Shown in pieces: positions 14,447 through 22,874 of a stretch of DNA of 38,873 nucleotides; within the stretch, counting starts at the first letter, position 1, and each line of letters begins with the position of its first letter. The DNA is from Succinivibrio sp. GTDB lineage: Bacteria > Pseudomonadota > Gammaproteobacteria > Enterobacterales > Succinivibrionaceae. Location: assembly GCA_017469335.1 (NCBI GenBank), contig JAFUGP010000184.1, positions 1 to 38,873 on the forward strand, written 5' to 3'. The notes below the pieces were generated by a model. That model had not been told where the DNA came from. It did not search any database and saw nothing but the letters and a program-made list of their open reading frames with translations. The translations under genes were made by a program, and so were the position numbers.

Positions 14447-16984
14447 GTGAGCAAGTTAGCCCCATTGAGCAGACGCAGCCGGCTGATGGTAGCGGTACTG
14501 GGGGTGGCCCTGGTGCTGTCGGTGGTGGCGGCGCTGCTCATCACCAGAGTCAACAGTTACATCAACTCCTATCTCTTAAACCAGGTCGCCGCTCAGGCTG
14601 AGTCTTACACCGTGTCGGTGCAGGAGAGTCTGCAAAAGGCCCTGTCCAATCTGGCCGTCACCGGTGAGAAACTGCCGATCCTCGATGAGGTGACAAGCGC
14701 CGCGGAGTTTTTGCAGTCAGGCGGCTCCTTCACCACCGGACTGCAGGATGCCGAGGATCATTCCGCCACCAGGAGACTGCTGCCGCGGGGCGAATACCCG
14801 GAGATCAATTCCGCCTTCAAGGGAAACAGCGCGGTGGGCTATCACCGCGAGACCGGGCTCTTGTTCGCCGTGCCGGTCTACAACGGCAGCTCTGCCGTCA
14901 AGTTCGTGCTGTACGGACATTATGCCGCACCGGCCGAACGCAACATCTTTCTGCCCAAAAGCTTCGGCGGCCGCGGCATCGTCTGTCTGCGCACGGTGGA
15001 AGGAGCCATGGCGGTCTCCCCGCAGAATCAGGAGCGCTACGAGGAGCTCATGCATGATGATGAAATCATCAAGGCCATCGACTCTCTGTCTCACCGCCTC
15101 GACCGCCGCGAGAGCGAGGCGCGATTTGTCAGCTCCAAATCCGGCAACTTCTACATCTTTGAGGGCATGGTGCCGCATACCCGTCTCATGGTCAGCGGCA
15201 TTGTCTCGGCCGATTACCTCAACTCCCATTTCTCCGGTCTGACCACCATCTTTCTGGCGGTGTTCAGCGTGCTCCTGGTGCTCATCGCCGGCGGACAGCT
15301 CATGATGCACTTAAGCTACATCAGGGCCGAGCGCAAGATCTTTTTGGAGGAACAGCGCGACTTCGTGGAGCGCTGCCTAAAGAGCATGAGCGCCCCGGTC
15401 ATCGAGATCGTGGATTTGAGCCATACCATCGCCCAGAGCAGTGAGAACGAGGAGATCAGACGGCAGGCCGCGGCCATCGACGAGCGCAGCCGCGAGATCC
15501 TAAACAGCATCGAGCAGCTGCGTCAGGAGGCCCAGCTGCAGCAGGAACTGCCCGAGGCCGAGGAACATCTGTATACCGTCTCCAATCTGGTGGAAGCCTC
15601 CTTTTTGGGCATGGAGACGGCGGTGCCCAAGCCGCAGCTGCGCTTAGCCCCCGGCATGCCCGCCATGCTGCTGGGCGATGAGCAGAGCATAGGGCGGCTG
15701 CTCAACAGTACCTTGCGTTTAGGCGAGCGCAGCGCCCCGCGCAGCATCACCCTCAAGTTTGAGACCGAGCCCGTGAACGAGTCTCGTGTCAGGCTCATCG
15801 CCGAGGTGGCCGTACGCGGCGGCAGCTTTGATGCCCAGGCGGTGGCCAATCTGCAGAACACCCTGCAAAACCGCGCCCTCAAGCTCACCGAGCTCGACAG
15901 CGGCACCATGGCCTTTGTGCAGGGCTGCCGTCTCATGGAAAACATGGGCGGCGAGTACTCCTTGGGCACGCTCTCGGGGGGCGGTTTTGATTACAAGTTC
16001 GAGATAGAGCAGGGGATCAAGCCCCAGAGCACTGCGCACAGGGCAGAGCCCGGCGGCAAAGCCGAGGCACAGGCGCAGGCCCTTGAGCAGGGCGATGATC
16101 TCTCCTGGCGCAGCCTCGCGCTTATTTTGGAGAGCAAGGCCGACAAGGCCGCCGCCGAGGCCAGCAGACTTAAATCCCGCGGCATCTCCCCTGAGGTCTG
16201 CACCGACCGCCTGAGAGCGCTGCAGGCCTTAAAGATGCGCCGTTACGGCATGCTTATGGTCAACGCGGCCATGTTAAGCGACGCCGAGCTGTTGGAACTC
16301 AACGAACTGCGCTCCGGCTCAGGCAAGCACAAGAGCACTCACCTGGTGGTGTACGGCCGCCCCATCTCCGAACAGTTAAAAGAGCTGCTCTCGCGCGGCG
16401 GTACCGTGGATGTGGTGCATGTCGAGGGCGCCAAACCCAAGGTAAAGAGTGCCGCTCCCGCCGCCCCGGCCCCGTCTCCGGCACCTGCCCAGGTGCCGGC
16501 CGCAGCTGCGGTGTCTGTGGAAGAGAGCACTTCAGAGAGTGACGAGGTGGTAAGCCTGGAGGATGAGAAGGCCTCGGGCATGGGCTTTAAGAAGTCCCAG
16601 GGACTTAAGTTTGCCGCAGGCAATGAGGCGCTTTATCAGAAATTCAAGCTGATGTTTGCCCAGAGCGCGCACAAGCGTTTGGAGAAGGTGCAGCGCAACT
16701 TCGAGAGTCAGAGCTGGAGCAAGTACGCCTCGCAGGTCGGCGCACTGGGCAAGGCAGCCGCCTCGGTGGGGGCGCAGCGTCTGAGCGCGCAGTGTCAGGA
16801 GCTGGAGCGGGCGGCCCGGGACATCCTGACCGAGGTCTCCCCCCCGGCCAAGAAGGTCAGCTACATTACCATTCACCACAACGAGATGATCGATCTCCTC
16901 AAGGACACCATCGCCTTCATCGAGGAGAATCAGGCCGGGGCGCTGCCCGGGCAGAGCCCCGCCGCGCAGGGGCCCTCATCGTGA
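14447..16984 (+). CDS. Membrane-bound degenerate hybrid histidine kinase (pseudokinase)
   Basis: The layout is that of a hybrid sensor kinase: TM about 13-34, a periplasmic domain (FAVPV at 140-144), TM about 262-285, a coiled helical region, an ATPase-like fold, a receiver-like fold, an Ala/Pro linker and a C-terminal helical bundle like Hpt. The key residues appear lost. The HisKA position MSHE reads MSAP (Ala316). The GxGL ATP lid reads GTMA. The receiver Asp aligns with Asn606 and its acidic pair is gone. The Hpt His aligns with Gly765. It probably regulates or scaffolds the active kinase at 20010 rather than signalling by phosphotransfer. The chosen GTG has GGAGGT 5 nt upstream; that GTG overlaps a possible GTG at 14435. 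The alignment is by eye. Confidence 0.75.
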   Translation: MSKLAPLSRRSRLMVAVLGVALVLSVVAALLITRVNSYINSYLLNQVAAQAESYTVSVQESLQKALSNLAVTGEKLPILDEVTSAAEFLQSGGSFTTGLQDAEDHSATRRLLPRGEYPEINSAFKGNSAVGYHRETGLLFAVPVYNGSSAVKFVLYGHYAAPAERNIFLPKSFGGRGIVCLRTVEGAMAVSPQNQERYEELMHDDEIIKAIDSLSHRLDRRESEARFVSSKSGNFYIFEGMVPHTRLMVSGIVSADYLNSHFSGLTTIFLAVFSVLLVLIAGGQLMMHLSYIRAERKIFLEEQRDFVERCLKSMSAPVIEIVDLSHTIAQSSENEEIRRQAAAIDERSREILNSIEQLRQEAQLQQELPEAEEHLYTVSNLVEASFLGMETAVPKPQLRLAPGMPAMLLGDEQSIGRLLNSTLRLGERSAPRSITLKFETEPVNESRVRLIAEVAVRGGSFDAQAVANLQNTLQNRALKLTELDSGTMAFVQGCRLMENMGGEYSLGTLSGGGFDYKFEIEQGIKPQSTAHRAEPGGKAEAQAQALEQGDDLSWRSLALILESKADKAAAEASRLKSRGISPEVCTDRLRALQALKMRRYGMLMVNAAMLSDAELLELNELRSGSGKHKSTHLVVYGRPISEQLKELLSRGGTVDVVHVEGAKPKVKSAAPAAPAPSPAPAQVPAAAAVSVEESTSESDEVVSLEDEKASGMGFKKSQGLKFAAGNEALYQKFKLMFAQSAHKRLEKVQRNFESQSWSKYASQVGALGKAAASVGAQRLSAQCQELERAARDILTEVSPPAKKVSYITIHHNEMIDLLKDTIAFIEENQAGALPGQSPAAQGPSS

Positions 16985-17039
16985 TCTTAAGCTGCGTTAG
17001 GGGGAATGTGGCCGCCTTTCACATAGGGGAGTTTGTACC

Positions 17040-17465
17040 ATGATTGATCTAGAAAACGTCAATATCCTGATCGTGGACGATGATGAGCTCATGCTCTCCA
17101 TGGCCCGGGAGATGCTGGTGCAGCGTCTGCCCTACAAGGTGCACGTGGCCGGCAGCGGTGCCGAGTGCCTGAGCATCTTAGGCCGCAAAACCCCGCATAT
17201 CGATCTTATCCTGATGGATGTCTACATGCCCGGCATGGACGGTTTTCAGACTCTGACCAAGGTCAGGCAGCTGCACGGTTACGAGAAGGTGCCTACCGTG
17301 CTGCTGACGGCGGCCTCCGATCGCGACACGGTGGCCAACGCTCTGAAGATGAAGGTCTCAGGGTATATCAAAAAGCCCTTTTTTGCCAACCAGTTAGCCG
17401 AGAAAGTGGCCACGGTGATCATGAACGAGGCCCTAGGAATGGACGATGAGGACGATGAAGACTGA
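17040..17465 (+). CDS. CheY-like single-domain response regulator
   Basis: The 141 residues form one receiver domain. Acidic pocket Asp13-Asp15, phosphoacceptor Asp60 (LILMDVYMPGMDGF), switch Thr90 (LLTAAS) and Lys112 (KKPF) are all present, so phosphorylation is expected. A short acidic tail follows (DDEDDED). There is no output domain, so it is probably a phosphate shuttle or sink, or acts by binding a partner. GGGGAG lies about 9 nt before the ATG, 55 nt after the pseudokinase gene. Confidence 0.92.
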   Translation: MIDLENVNILIVDDDELMLSMAREMLVQRLPYKVHVAGSGAECLSILGRKTPHIDLILMDVYMPGMDGFQTLTKVRQLHGYEKVPTVLLTAASDRDTVANALKMKVSGYIKKPFFANQLAEKVATVIMNEALGMDDEDDED

Positions 17466-17516
17466 CTCAGGTGAAAAAACGCCTTGTTTTGGTGCAAAAT
17501 TTTATGACAGTTGAAT

Positions 17517-17544
17517 TTGATATTTTAAGTACAAACAATATGTT
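17517..17544 (+). promoter_or_regulatory. Candidate promoter for the HD-GYP/BMP/kinase operon
   Basis: TTGATA, 16 nt, TATGTT in an AT-rich island inside an otherwise GC-rich cluster. It would give the last three genes their own start, with a leader of about 220 nt. Confidence 0.4.
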
Positions 17545-17732
17545 GTATTGCATTTTCAGCTCATGCAGCCTGAACGGCCGTGCCTTACCCCGGGCAGGAA
17601 TTTCAGGGACAGGCGCAGTTGGGCTTAAAATGCCCTTGAAGTGCGCCTGATTAGAACCACAAAAAAGCGCGGAACGCTGCCTGAGGCGGCCGGCCACAGG
17701 GCGGTTTGAACAAGAATAAAGCCAGGAGTGCT

Positions 17733-17786
17733 ATGGCGGCCATTTTTGGCTGCCCAGGCAGCCAACAACATGGACATACAGCTTAA
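17733..17786 (+). CDS. Possible 17-residue leader peptide overlapping the HD-GYP start
   Basis: An ATG with AGGAG 4 nt upstream opens a 17-codon frame (starts MAAIFGCPG) that ends 14 nt beyond the next gene's ATG at 17770. That ATG has no Shine-Dalgarno of its own, so translation of the short frame could feed it. Coding is unproven. Confidence 0.3.
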   Translation: MAAIFGCPGSQQHGHTA

Positions 17787-18888
17787 TCCCGCCCAGACCC
17801 TCATCGTGGCCGTGGACGATGATCCCATCATACTTTTTTTGCTCAAGGAGATTTTCGAGGGCCGGGCCGAACTGGATACCTACAACTCCGGAGATGAGGC
17901 CATGCGCGGCATGATCATGAACGGGCGGGTGCCCGATCTGATTTTGCTCGACTACCTCATGCCGGGACAGAACGGGGTGGAGGTGCTCAAGGAGCTCAGA
18001 AACCACCCTCTGCTCAATGAGGTGCCGGTGGTGCTGCTCACCGGCGATCTGGATACCAAGCTGGAGGCCGAGGTGTTAAGCGCCGGCGCCAATGATTTCA
18101 TCCGCAAGCCCTTCGTGCCGCAGGTGGTGCTCATGCGCGTGGAAATGCTGCTCAAATACCGCAAGCTCAGAAATCACTTGGAGAGCGAGGTGCGCGAGCA
18201 GACCAGGCTTGCCGAGGGCAGGCGCGAGCAGATTGAGCGTATCTTCGAGCAGATGTTGCTTGCGCTGACCAAGACCATCGACGCCAAGGATCTCTACACC
18301 CGCGGCCACTCCCAGCGCGTGGCGCAGTACTCGCGCCTGCTTGCGGCCTTAGACGGCTGTGACAAGCAGCGTCAGCAGGAGATCTACTATATGGGGATGC
18401 TGCACGACATAGGCAAAATCGGCATTCCCGACACCATCATCACCAAGCCTGACAAACTCACCGACGAGGAGTTTGCCAAGGTCAAGTCCCATCCGCAGAT
18501 AGGCGGCGGCATCCTGGACATGATCACCGACTTTCCCGAGCTGGGCGTGGGAGCGCGCTGGCATCATGAGCGTTATGACGGCAAGGGTTATCCCGACGGC
18601 CTCAAGGGTGAGCAGATCCCCGCTCCGGCCCGGCTCATCGCCGTGGCCGACACCTACGATGCCTTGACCTCCCGGCGCAGCTACCGCGACATCCTGCCGC
18701 AGAGCGTGGTGCGCGCGGAGCTGCAGAAGGGCTCCGGCACGCAGTTTGATCCTCACTACGCCGAGCTCATGCTCAAACTTATCGACGCCGACAAGAACTA
18801 CACCATGCACGAACAGCTGCCCGAGGAGGAAGAGAAGGCAGATAACGGCTTGGCTGCGGCTCAGGCGGGAGCGCTCGATCATGCCTAA
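17770..18888 (+). CDS. Response regulator with HD-GYP c-di-GMP phosphodiesterase domain
   Basis: The N-terminal receiver (acidic Asp16-Asp18, phosphoacceptor Asp61 in ILLDYLMPG, Lys in RKPF) is joined by a coiled linker to an HD-GYP domain. The active-site motifs are present: His212-Asp213 (LHDIGKIGIPD), the HHE motif at 265-267 in HHERYDGKGYPDG, and ADTYDAL. Such proteins hydrolyse c-di-GMP, favouring motile over sessile behaviour. An upstream GTG (17728) would add 14 residues, but its AGGA is directly adjacent. The 3' end overlaps the next gene by 8 nt. Confidence 0.9.
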   Translation: MDIQLNPAQTLIVAVDDDPIILFLLKEIFEGRAELDTYNSGDEAMRGMIMNGRVPDLILLDYLMPGQNGVEVLKELRNHPLLNEVPVVLLTGDLDTKLEAEVLSAGANDFIRKPFVPQVVLMRVEMLLKYRKLRNHLESEVREQTRLAEGRREQIERIFEQMLLALTKTIDAKDLYTRGHSQRVAQYSRLLAALDGCDKQRQQEIYYMGMLHDIGKIGIPDTIITKPDKLTDEEFAKVKSHPQIGGGILDMITDFPELGVGARWHHERYDGKGYPDGLKGEQIPAPARLIAVADTYDALTSRRSYRDILPQSVVRAELQKGSGTQFDPHYAELMLKLIDADKNYTMHEQLPEEEEKADNGLAAAQAGALDHA

Positions 18889-20017
18889 GCTGCCCAAACT
18901 GGGCCTGGGCACGGACCGGCAGTTCCGGCTGCTCAGGCTGGCCGTGGGGGTGCTGGTCACGCTGTTGATGCTGGCCATCATCACCGTCATGCTGTTTCGG
19001 GCCGGCAATCCGGTCAACGAGCAGGTGCGCAAGGTCGGTTTCATCATCCCCGGCGAGATCTCCGATCCCGGCTGGTACTCGCTGCAGTATCAGGGCATCA
19101 AAAAGGCCTGCGAGTCCTTCGGCGTGCAGCTTTTGGTGCAGCAGAACGTCAAGGAAGGCACCGGGCAGAGCCGCAAGGCGCTGCGCTCGCTGGCCCGCGC
19201 CGGGGCGCAGTTCATTTACCTGGGACATCACTCCTATCCCGCTGAGGTCAGGGATCTGGTGCTGCAGATGCCGCGTCTCTCCTTTGCCTCCAGCACCTCG
19301 CTGGGGCAGACGCGCAACCTGACCTCCTATTTTGTGCGCCTCTATCAGGCCCGCTATCTGGCCGGGGCGCTGGCGGCGCTGCGCAGCCAGAGCGGGGTGC
19401 TGGGCTATGTGGCCGGCGAGGAGAGCTCCGCGGTCAATATCGGTATCAATGCCTTCACGCTGGGGGCGCAGCGCATCAACCCCGACATTCAGGTCAAGGT
19501 GGCCTGGACCGGGGACTGGGACAATACCGTCCGCGAGCAGGAGCTCACCCGCAGGCTGGTGGAGGAGAACGGCGCGGACGTGGTCACCTACAACCAGAAC
19601 GAGCACTGGGTGGCGGTGGCCGCCGAGGAGCTGGGCGTGGACTATATTTCCTATCAGGAGGTGCTGCCCTTTGACTCCAAGCATAACTTAGGCGCGGTGA
19701 TGTGCCGCTGGGAGCTTTATTACAAGGATGTGGTGCAGCGCTTTTTAAAGGGCGAGGTCAATGCCATCAAGCACCGCTGGCTGGGCATCGAGGACGGCGT
19801 GGTGTGGCTGGAGATTGTCTCCCCGAGCGTAAGCGCGCATCAGCGGCAGATCCTGGGACGGATGCAGCTTGAGATCCTAAACCAAAATTTCATCTTCTCG
19901 GGGGACATCATCGACAACAAGGGGGTGCGGCACTGCTCCAAGAATCAGACCATCAGCGATGATGCCCTGCTGGAGCGTACCGACTATCTGGTAGCGGGGG
20001 CCAGAGTAATTGACTAG
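18881..20017 (+). CDS. Membrane-anchored BMP/PnrA-type periplasmic binding protein
   Basis: A short basic N-terminus and one hydrophobic helix (about 20-39) precede a BMP-family binding fold (VGFIIPGEISDPGWYSLQYQG; ARYLAGALAALRSQSGVLGYV; INAFTLGAQRINPDIQVKV; DVVTYNQNEHWVAVAAEELG). PnrA relatives bind purine nucleosides, usually as lipoproteins feeding ABC transporters. Here no lipobox cysteine and no signal-peptidase site is obvious, so the helix is likely an anchor, and no transporter genes are nearby. The start ATG lies in ATGCCTAA, overlapping the HD-GYP stop, and the stop overlaps the kinase start, so the gene belongs to the signalling operon. A sensing role, as with TorT or LuxP, is my inference. 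Confidence 0.85.
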   Translation: MPKLPKLGLGTDRQFRLLRLAVGVLVTLLMLAIITVMLFRAGNPVNEQVRKVGFIIPGEISDPGWYSLQYQGIKKACESFGVQLLVQQNVKEGTGQSRKALRSLARAGAQFIYLGHHSYPAEVRDLVLQMPRLSFASSTSLGQTRNLTSYFVRLYQARYLAGALAALRSQSGVLGYVAGEESSAVNIGINAFTLGAQRINPDIQVKVAWTGDWDNTVREQELTRRLVEENGADVVTYNQNEHWVAVAAEELGVDYISYQEVLPFDSKHNLGAVMCRWELYYKDVVQRFLKGEVNAIKHRWLGIEDGVVWLEIVSPSVSAHQRQILGRMQLEILNQNFIFSGDIIDNKGVRHCSKNQTISDDALLERTDYLVAGARVID

Positions 20018-22709
20018 CGAGAAAAGACAGCGTACCAGTGCGCAGCGCATTGTCAGCTCCAAGATCCACCTCATCATCGGCGAGGTGGTGTTCATGCTGG
20101 TATTGGTGGCGGGGTTCGGGCGTTTCATGCAAAGCCGCGTGGACACGCTGCTCAACGCCGCTGTGGAGGAGAGCGTCTCCCAGCAGATCGCCGACATGTC
20201 GGTGCTCGCCGAGGAAATGTTCCAGCGCGAGACCGCCGAGCTGCGTTACGCGGCCAACTTCATGGCCAACAACCCCGGCGCGGACACGGAGCGCAAGCTC
20301 ATGGAGGAGCTGGGCAGCACCCGCCCGGGCATCGAGGTGGGTCTGCTGTTTTATGACGGCAGCGTGCATTACGGTCATGAACTGCAGCGCAGCCACTTCA
20401 AGCGCCTGCACGGGGCCTTCCGCGGCGTCGATGTGATCGACTACTCCCCGGGCAACGGTCTGGTCTTTGCCGTGCCGGTGCTGCGCGGGGACAACGTCAC
20501 GGCGGTGATCTACCGCCTCATCTCCGAGTCGCTGCTCCCGGAGATGTTCGGCATCTCCGAGTACCGCTCCAATACCCGCATACTAATCTCCGAGCGCAAC
20601 GGTCAGATCATCATTCCCTATCGCGATTACGAGGAGGAGGACCGCGAGTTCCTCACCGATCCCCAGATTGAGGGCGATTTCGTCAAGGTGCGCTACAAAC
20701 TGCACAGGCACAAGGCGGCGGCGGTCTACTCCGAAGGTCCGAGAGGACGCTACTTCCTGTTCGGTGCCGATCTGCCGCATACCAACTGCTCCATGATAGG
20801 CTACGCGCCCTGGGAGATCATGGCAGGCGGCGTGGCCGGCATTCAGAACCTCATTTTGGGCGTGGGCGGCATGCTGCTGTTGCTCTTTGCCCTCATCAGT
20901 CTGTTTTTGTTCGTCACGCAGGCGCGCAGTCAGGAGAATGACGAATTGCGACGCGCCAACCGCGTGGCCGAGCGCGCCAACCGGGCCAAGAGCGATTTTC
21001 TGGCCAATATGAGCCATGAGATCCGCACGCCTATCAACAGCATGCTGGGCATGAACGAGATGATCCTGCGCGAGTGCCGCGATGAGACCATCCGCGGCTA
21101 TGCCGTCAATCAGGCCCGCGCCGGCGAGGCGCTGCTGACCATTGTCAACGACATTCTGGATGTCTCCAAGATAGAGTCGGGCAAGATGCAGCTGGTGGCG
21201 GTCAACTACTCGCTGCGCACGCTGCTCTTGGACGTGATGGACATGATCAGGGCCCGCGCCGAGCACAAGGGACTGGAGCTTAAACTGAACGCCTCGGCGC
21301 AGCTGCCGGATAACCTGCACGGGGACATGGTGCGGTTGCGGCAGATCCTGGTCAATCTGCTGACCAACGCCGTCAAGTACACCCGCCAGGGCAGTGTGGA
21401 ACTGGAGGTGCGTACCGGCGGCGTGGAGGATAACCGCGTCACCCTCATCTTTGCCGTCAAGGACACCGGCATCGGCATAAAGGAGTCCGATCAGAGCAAG
21501 GTCTTCAACGATTTCACCCGCTTTGATCTCAAAATCAACCGCGATATCGAGGGCTCGGGCCTGGGGCTGGCCATCTGCCACAAGCTGGTGGGCCTGATGC
21601 AGGGCACCATCAGCCTCAAGAGCGTTTACGGGCAGGGCAGCACCTTCACGGTCACGCTGCCGCAGCTCCACAACGATGACTCGGTGGTGGGCGATCTGAG
21701 CAATCAGCGCCGATCCTCAGCCGAGCTGGAGGAAGACCACCGCCCGGCCTTCATCGCGCCCAAGGCCCGGGTGCTGGTGGTGGACGACAACGAGATGAAT
21801 CTTTTGGTGGTCACCAGTCTGCTCAAGCAAAATCAGGTGGTACCGGTGACCTGCGGCGGCGGCAGCGAGTGTCTGCAGCTGCTCAAGGAACAGCCCTTTG
21901 ACGTGGTGCTGCTTGATCACATGATGCCGGTCATGGACGGCATCGAGACGCTGCATCACGCCCTGGAGCTCAAACTTGACCCCAAGCCGCATTTTGTGGC
22001 GCTCACCGCCAACGTCATCGGCAATGCCAAGGAGCGCTACTGCGAGGAAGGGTTTGAGGATTATCTGGGCAAGCCCATTGACTACCGCAGATTGGAGCAG
22101 GTGCTCATGGCCTACCTGCCCGAATATACCAGGCTGGACTACTCTGAGAACAGCGCCAAAGACCAAAACGGTCCGGGTGAGGAGGGAACGGCTGCGGCAG
22201 GAGAGGACAGTTCGGTTCCGGTCAGCGGTGATCTCTCCCCGGCTGCACCGGGCGCGGGCAGCGCCCCAAGCCGCGCGGTACCGGCTGCGGATACCGAGAC
22301 CGGCTACGATCCGCAGCTGGGACTTAAATACTGCGGCGGCATGAAGGAGATGTACGGCAAACTCGCGCACATGTTCTGCTCCATGCATGAGGTCAAGCTC
22401 CGGCAGATAGAGGAGGCGCTGGCCAGTGAAAACTGGAAGGAGTACACCACCTACGTGCACGCGCTCAAATCCTCGGCGCTGGCCATAGGCGGCTGTGCTC
22501 TCTCGCAGGCGGCCAAGGAGCTTGAACTCTCCGGCAAGCAATGTTACGGGGCGGAAGGCAGCAAGCGGGAGCAGGCCGCTCCGCTGGAGTTCATCCGCAC
22601 TCATCACCCGCAGCTGCGGGAACTGTACGCCGCCACCGTGGCGCAGGTAAAGGAGTATCTGGACCAGGAGAGTGACTCCTCTGCCGGGCAGGAGCAGACG
22701 CAGGGGTGA
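20010..22709 (+). CDS. Hybrid sensor histidine kinase with receiver and Hpt domains
   Basis: An 899-residue inner-membrane kinase: TM about 19-36, a periplasmic sensor (FAVPV at 153-157), TM about 280-302, HisKA with His336 (NMSHEIRTPINSMLGM), an ATPase with N box (ILVNLLTNAVKYT) and G boxes (DTGIGI; GSGLGLAI), a receiver with Asp636 (VLLDHMMPVMDG), a Ser/Ala/Pro linker, and Hpt with His817 (YVHALKSSALAIGG). All phosphorelay residues are intact. The TTG start overlaps the stop of the binding-protein gene by 8 nt. Phosphate could pass from the Hpt to the CheY-like protein and the HD-GYP regulator encoded upstream. The periplasmic part resembles that of the pseudokinase. Confidence 0.93.
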   Translation: MTSEKRQRTSAQRIVSSKIHLIIGEVVFMLVLVAGFGRFMQSRVDTLLNAAVEESVSQQIADMSVLAEEMFQRETAELRYAANFMANNPGADTERKLMEELGSTRPGIEVGLLFYDGSVHYGHELQRSHFKRLHGAFRGVDVIDYSPGNGLVFAVPVLRGDNVTAVIYRLISESLLPEMFGISEYRSNTRILISERNGQIIIPYRDYEEEDREFLTDPQIEGDFVKVRYKLHRHKAAAVYSEGPRGRYFLFGADLPHTNCSMIGYAPWEIMAGGVAGIQNLILGVGGMLLLLFALISLFLFVTQARSQENDELRRANRVAERANRAKSDFLANMSHEIRTPINSMLGMNEMILRECRDETIRGYAVNQARAGEALLTIVNDILDVSKIESGKMQLVAVNYSLRTLLLDVMDMIRARAEHKGLELKLNASAQLPDNLHGDMVRLRQILVNLLTNAVKYTRQGSVELEVRTGGVEDNRVTLIFAVKDTGIGIKESDQSKVFNDFTRFDLKINRDIEGSGLGLAICHKLVGLMQGTISLKSVYGQGSTFTVTLPQLHNDDSVVGDLSNQRRSSAELEEDHRPAFIAPKARVLVVDDNEMNLLVVTSLLKQNQVVPVTCGGGSECLQLLKEQPFDVVLLDHMMPVMDGIETLHHALELKLDPKPHFVALTANVIGNAKERYCEEGFEDYLGKPIDYRRLEQVLMAYLPEYTRLDYSENSAKDQNGPGEEGTAAAGEDSSVPVSGDLSPAAPGAGSAPSRAVPAADTETGYDPQLGLKYCGGMKEMYGKLAHMFCSMHEVKLRQIEEALASENWKEYTTYVHALKSSALAIGGCALSQAAKELELSGKQCYGAEGSKREQAAPLEFIRTHHPQLRELYAATVAQVKEYLDQESDSSAGQEQTQG

Positions 22710-22741
22710 CAGGCAGGGTGCGGCCGGGAACTTAAAATCCG

Positions 22742-22771
22742 GGCAGGTGGGGCGCTCGCGCTCCCCCTGCC
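22742..22771 (+). terminator. Stable hairpin after the kinase gene (no T run)
   Basis: GGCAGG pairs with CCTGCC, with an inner GGGG/CTCC pairing around CGCTCGCG. No U-tract follows, so it may only stabilise the 3' end or act with Rho. Confidence 0.35.
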
Positions 22772-22794
22772 GTTGTGTCAAACGCGGCCGCACC

Positions 22795-22824
22795 TTGAAA
22801 GGGCAAGCGGGGCAATGCTACAAT
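22795..22824 (+). promoter_or_regulatory. Candidate promoter of the Rpn-family gene
   Basis: TTGAAA, 18 nt, TACAAT, with a TG two bases before the -10 (TGCTACAAT). A hairpin ACATAT-CTATT-ATATGT at 22834-22850 lies in the leader. Confidence 0.55.
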
Positions 22825-22874
22825 TAGTTCCTGACATATCTATTATATGTGCTTAAAAAATAAGGATAATTATT

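Noticed and set aside
20583-22793. Two minus-strand open frames of about 360 codons inside the hybrid kinase gene
   Set aside because: Antisense shadows; the sense strand has complete kinase motifs.
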